Source of the DNA: an uncultured Gemmatimonadota bacterium
Lineage (GTDB): Bacteria; Gemmatimonadota; Gemmatimonadetes; Longimicrobiales; Gaopeijiaceae
Assembly (NCBI GenBank): GCA_937136445.1
Contig: CAKZOQ010000417.1
Span: 1 to 6,285, forward strand
Reading direction: 5' to 3'
Length of the DNA stretch: 6,285 nt
Made by a program: the position numbers and the translations under genes. Under the pieces are notes generated by a model. It did no database searches. It saw nothing but the letters and a program-made list of their open reading frames with translations, and was not told the DNA's origin. Of this stretch, positions 4,538 to 6,285 are shown piece by piece (the first letter of the stretch is position 1; each line of letters opens with the position of its first letter).

Positions 4538-6285
4538 GTGAGATCCATCCGCACCGTCCACAACGCCCCGGGCCGCGCCTCGTCTCCGGCGACCCCGGCC
4601 GCCCGGGGTCCGTCTCCGGCCCCGGCTCGTCTCCACGCGCCGGGCCCGTCCCGCGGCGCGACGAGCCATTCTTTCGCCCGGGTGGATGTGCATGTTCGGG
4701 ATCGTCCCGACGGCCCCCGGGAGGCGGAAGCCCGACGGGTCGCTGCCGGCATCGAACGGACGCCGCCGACCTGGGACGCCCTCTCCGTCCGCCCGACCAC
4801 CCCGAGCACCCCGGCGGCGCCGCCCATGGTCCGCCCCGTACTCCGCTCCCCCGGCCGGCCCCTGGACGGAACGGTCCGGCGCTTCATGGAGCCGCGACTG
4901 GGGCATGCCTTCGAGGGCGTCCGGGTGCACACCGACGCCGGGGCGTCCGAGGCCGCGCAGGCGCTGGGCGCTCGGGCCTGGACCACCGCACCCCACATCG
5001 CCTTCGCCGAGGGCGAGTACCGCCCCGGCACGCCCGACGGGCGTCGGCTGCTGGCCCACGAGCTCACCCACCTGCTCCAGCAGGAGGCGGGGGGCGGGTC
5101 GAGGATGCAGCTCCAACGGGATCCCCTCCCGGAGCAGGAGTTCGAGTCGGTCTACTACACGACCCGCAGGCTCATCTCCGAGCTGCACGACCACCTGGAT
5201 CACGGGCGAACCGAGGAGGCTCGAGCGCTGGTGCCCCGGATCCGGTCCATGGTCTCCGGCGGACCGCTGAGCATGGAGTTCGGGCTGGAGGCGGCCCAGG
5301 CCTTGTTCCGGCTGGGGATGCGGGGCGAGGCCATGGCAGCTCTCCGTGCCAGTCGGTCCGAGCACCTGCCTGGGCACCACCGGCACTCCTTCAGCTTCGA
5401 TGCCGCCCAGGCCCTCCTCGAAGAAGGACGGAGGCTCCAAGCGGTGGGCGAGCACGAGGGCGCCTTCGAGGTCCTCCTCCAACTGGTGGCGTGGCTGAGC
5501 CAACCGGAGCTGGCGCTGAGCTCCCCCTTCGGCATGAGCGACGGGCCGGCCAGCTACGTGCAGGCCTTCTGGCCGGACGCCGTGGCTGCCCTCTTCCAGG
5601 TGCCGGCGGCGGTACGGACGGGTGGGGACGGGGCGCGGGCCGACGCCATGCTCCGGGAGATCTCGGCGGCCGTGCGTGGCTCCCGCCTGGTGGACGAGCT
5701 GGCCCCCATGGTGACCCAGGCGTTCCTAGCCGTGGAAGGAGGCCGGGGAGACCAGGAGGCCTTCGCCGTACTGGAGGAGGGCCAGGCCACCCACCGGCCT
5801 CGGCGGGGCGAGGAGTTCCACTATCCGAGGCAGGCCGTGAACCTGCTCCTCGACGAAGGAGAGGGGGCGGTGCAGGCCGCCGACTGGGAACGCGCCTACA
5901 CCCTCTTCGCCGAGGCCTTCGCGTGGCTGCGCACCCACCGGGAGGCCCTCCGTTCGATGTTCCTGAACATGGGAGAGGCCCGCACCTTCATCTCCAGCGC
6001 GCTCTATCGCGTCATGGGCGGAATCCTGGCCATCGTCGATCACCACCGGGTGGCGGCGGAGCGGGCCTTCCGGGAGGGCGCGCAGGACGCCGAGGACCGG
6101 GCCGCCGAAGCCGGACGTTGGATCGACCGCCTCGCCACCCTCTTCGCGGACATCCTGGGGGCCTCCGTGGCGGTGGCGCAGATCGAGCACGCCGACCCGG
6201 AGGCCGACACCGCCACCTACCGCGACGCCCGTCGGCCGGAGGTGACGCTGGAGGTAGGAGCCTACCCGGGGGAGGACGTCCAGAC
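4538..6285 (+). CDS. DUF4157 zincin-like protein with TPR-like helical repeats (partial, open at window end)
   Basis: The frame runs 582 codons to the window edge without a stop. Numbered from GTG 4538, residues 1-45 are a low-complexity Ala/Pro/Ser/Arg leader (MRSIRTVHNAPG at the start). SHSFARVDVHV and REAEARRVAAGIER (about 60-75) match the pre-domain 'EQEADRVAD' motif of DUF4157 proteins. The DUF4157 core follows: VLRSPGRPLDG, FMEPRLGHAFEGVRVHTD, FAEGEYRPGT and RRLLAHELTHLLQQ, with HExxH at H174-E175-H178, the zinc-peptidase-type motif. Residues about 199-550 are nearly all helical with TPR-like spacing (for example AADWERAYTLFAEAFAWL) and contain an internal duplication. A short beta-like stretch (VTLEVGAYPG) precedes the edge and may open another domain. 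The start is uncertain: GTG 4538 has GAGG 11 nt upstream, ATG 4442 overlaps the LLM start, and ATG 4826 would cut off the conserved pre-domain. Proteolytic activity is unproven; family members are often secreted or injection-system associated. Confidence 0.82.
   Translation, partial: MRSIRTVHNAPGRASSPATPAARGPSPAPARLHAPGPSRGATSHSFARVDVHVRDRPDGPREAEARRVAAGIERTPPTWDALSVRPTTPSTPAAPPMVRPVLRSPGRPLDGTVRRFMEPRLGHAFEGVRVHTDAGASEAAQALGARAWTTAPHIAFAEGEYRPGTPDGRRLLAHELTHLLQQEAGGGSRMQLQRDPLPEQEFESVYYTTRRLISELHDHLDHGRTEEARALVPRIRSMVSGGPLSMEFGLEAAQALFRLGMRGEAMAALRASRSEHLPGHHRHSFSFDAAQALLEEGRRLQAVGEHEGAFEVLLQLVAWLSQPELALSSPFGMSDGPASYVQAFWPDAVAALFQVPAAVRTGGDGARADAMLREISAAVRGSRLVDELAPMVTQAFLAVEGGRGDQEAFAVLEEGQATHRPRRGEEFHYPRQAVNLLLDEGEGAVQAADWERAYTLFAEAFAWLRTHREALRSMFLNMGEARTFISSALYRVMGGILAIVDHHRVAAERAFREGAQDAEDRAAEAGRWIDRLATLFADILGASVAVAQIEHADPEADTATYRDARRPEVTLEVGAYPGEDVQ
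5285..6043 (+). repeat. Protein-level tandem duplication of about 142 residues inside the DUF4157 protein
   Basis: Two divergent copies lie head to tail at an offset of 420-432 nt. Anchors: AAQALF (5294) with VTQAFL (5711); GEAMAAL (5324) with QEAFAVL (5753); FSF (5390) with FHY (5816); LLEEG (5414) with LLDEG (5843-5846); AWL (5489) with AWL (5921); ALSSPF with ALRSMF. Aligned by hand without gaps from LLEEG/LLDEG through the final F, 13 of 39 residues are identical. The copies are not evident at DNA level, so the duplication is old. Each is helical and TPR-like. Confidence 0.6.

Noticed and set aside
4826..4828. ATG as the start of the DUF4157 protein
   Set aside because: In-frame sequence upstream encodes REAEARRVAAGIER, matching the family's conserved pre-domain motif, so translation must begin earlier.
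4444..5067. Extension of the LLM reading frame upstream to 5067 (572 aa)
   Set aside because: The added residues are low-complexity and run antisense through the conserved DUF4157 domain; the family begins near residue 1 of the 4380 start.

Overview
This is a GC-rich (roughly 70% by eye) bacterial chromosomal window carrying six protein-coding genes, two of them cut by the window edges. No RNA gene, insertion sequence or CRISPR array is visible. The host cannot be named with confidence. Extreme G/C at third codon positions, Tat-dependent lipoproteins with an Asp-rich stretch after the lipobox Cys, and the mix of families fit a Gemmatimonadota-like or actinobacterial genome; this is inference only.

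Layout. (1) Positions 1-517, minus strand: the N-terminal part of a Tat-exported, lipid-anchored ferritin-like protein. (2) Positions 518-646: a divergent control region with a perfect 17-bp palindrome and a further inverted half-site, all built on the same GCTACAT/ATGTAGC word. (3) Positions 647-1603, plus: a GntR-family regulator whose C-terminal domain I do not recognise. It is the obvious candidate to bind the repeats and control both itself and the ferritin-like gene. (4) Positions 1646-1742: a probable promoter, a short 5'-leader hairpin and a GGAG site before a TTG start. (5) Positions 1743-2201, plus: a small four-helix membrane protein, overlapping by ATGA with (6) positions 2198-3340, plus: a secreted protein with a TIMP/netrin-like (NTR) CxC domain followed by SH3b-like domains. 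These two form a translationally coupled pair. (7) An 18-bp perfect palindrome at 3336-3353 holds both stop codons of the convergent neighbours. (8) Positions 3349-4443, minus: an F420/FMN-type luciferase-like (LLM) monooxygenase. (9) A short divergent spacer, then (10) from about 4538 to the window end, plus: a large DUF4157 zincin-like protein with an HELTH motif followed by TPR-like helical repeats that include an internal duplication of about 142 residues. It is still open at 6285.

How they may work together. The left module looks like an autoregulated envelope redox/iron locus (GntR plus ferritin-like lipoprotein). The middle pair looks like a membrane protein with a secreted disulfide-rich partner. 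The LLM enzyme appears to be a stand-alone metabolic gene. The DUF4157 protein belongs to a family often encoded with extracellular contractile injection systems or as secreted toxin-like polypeptides, but no injection-system structural gene lies in this window, so its role here is open.
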